Positions 6,346 to 6,679 of a stretch of 6,679 nucleotides of DNA are shown in pieces. A program made the position numbers and the translations under genes. The DNA is from Lachnospiraceae bacterium UBA4292 (GTDB lineage Bacteria; Bacillota; Clostridia; Lachnospirales; Lachnospiraceae): the NCBI GenBank assembly GCA_002395865.1, contig DGVE01000032.1, forward strand, positions 1 to 6,679, given 5' to 3'. Each line of letters opens with the position of its first letter. Within the stretch, counting starts at the first letter, position 1. The notes beneath the pieces were generated by a model. That model did no database searches. It was not told the DNA's origin and saw only the letters and a list, made by a program, of their open reading frames with translations.

Positions 6346-6393
6346 AGCTGGTTCATGATAGATGGCTTTGCAGAATCAGCAAAATCAACGAAA

Positions 6394-6400
6394 GGTGGAG
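6394..6400 (+). promoter_or_regulatory. Strong ribosome binding site of the 3' unknown gene
   Basis: GGTGGAG, preceded by AAA, lies 7 bases before the ATG at 6408. This is the main support that the reading frame after it is a translated gene. Confidence 0.7.
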
Positions 6401-6407
6401 ATAGAGT

Positions 6408-6679
6408 ATGCCAAAGAAATATGCAGAGGTTATTGCGGCGGTAAATAATATGCCGGAAGCGAAGAGGAAAGCGGAAGAGGATGCAGCATTTGTTGCAAAA
6501 GTTCAGGGTTTAGAAGATTATAAAGCCGCTCCAATACGCGAAGAAAGGTTTTTTCACCGGGTCAATACTTCTTGGAATCTTTATGATAATCTTTCTTTAA
6601 TAGATCAGGTACCACAGAAGTTAAAGGCTGAACTGCAGTCTTTTTCAGATGCATGTAAGACGCTGGCACGTCTGGAAGG
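6408..6679 (+). CDS. Unrecognised protein, N-terminal 90 residues, cut by the window end
   Basis: The frame opens at ATG 6408 behind a good ribosome site and stays open for 90 codons to the window edge with no stop. The visible part starts MPKKYAEVIAAVNNMPEAKR and is charged and apparently helical. A Lys/Glu/Ala-rich first 35 residues is followed by a segment with REERFFHRVNTSWNLYDNLS at about 45-64 and another amphipathic helix at about 69-88. There is no signal peptide, no membrane segment and no motif I recognise, so no function is proposed. By hand count 30 of its 90 codons end in G or C, against 36 of the first 60 codons of rlmB, so its base composition differs from its neighbours and suggests later acquisition. 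It has its own likely promoter and is separated from the rlmB operon by a terminator. Confidence 0.7.
   Translation, partial: MPKKYAEVIAAVNNMPEAKRKAEEDAAFVAKVQGLEDYKAAPIREERFFHRVNTSWNLYDNLSLIDQVPQKLKAELQSFSDACKTLARLE

Noticed and set aside
6367..6383. Small hairpin TTTGC/GCAAA in the leader of the 3' unknown gene
   Set aside because: It has only five base pairs with a 7-base loop, is AT-rich and lacks a T run; it could easily arise by chance.
1..6679. CRISPR arrays, tRNA or rRNA genes, insertion sequences, transposases, toxin-antitoxin or anti-phage genes
   Set aside because: None were seen. There are no spaced repeat arrays, cloverleaf signatures, terminal inverted repeats or relevant protein motifs in the coding frames.

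Overview
The window looks like chromosomal core DNA from a Gram-positive, Clostridia-type bacterium, most likely a member of the Lachnospiraceae with moderate GC. The signs are the gene set (a MecA-type ClpC adaptor, a DegV-family protein, QueH and a Mini-RNase III), the firmicute order cysS-mrnC-rlmB, strong purine-rich ribosome binding sites, and coding sequence that often uses AGA/AGG for Arg and ATA for Ile. The taxon is inferred from sequence character, not from a search. All genes are on the + strand.

Layout. 1-364 is the 3' end of the housekeeping sigma factor gene rpoD. An 80-base gap follows with several hairpins that can pair in mutually exclusive ways. queH (445-1086) makes the last step of queuosine synthesis. 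A good sigma-A promoter sits on the queH stop codon and reads into a tight run of six genes: mecA-like (1153-1893), a DegV/FakB-type lipid-binding protein (1902-2783), a LacX-like aldose 1-epimerase family protein (2786-3646), cysS (3669-5072), mrnC (5057-5503) and rlmB (5514-6263). Gaps are 2 to 22 bases, cysS and mrnC overlap by 16, and no internal terminator is visible, so this is probably one operon. It ends at a clear intrinsic terminator (6279-6304).

Functionally the second half is a translation module: cysteinyl-tRNA synthetase, 23S rRNA 3' maturation by Mini-RNase III, and 23S rRNA 2'-O-methylation by RlmB. The first half adds regulated proteolysis (MecA with ClpC), fatty-acid binding, and a sugar-ring epimerase-like protein. 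queH and rpoD fit the same broad theme of gene expression.

After the terminator the character changes. There is a perfect 11-base tandem repeat, a 10-base palindrome overlapping a likely extended -10 promoter, and then the start of an AT-richer, unrecognised open reading frame (6408 to the window end, no stop reached). This is the only part that looks accessory, and the rae1/sigH genes that follow rlmB in Bacillus subtilis are absent there. I do not see a convincing new multi-gene system. The best leads are the 3' boundary and the rpoD-queH leader.
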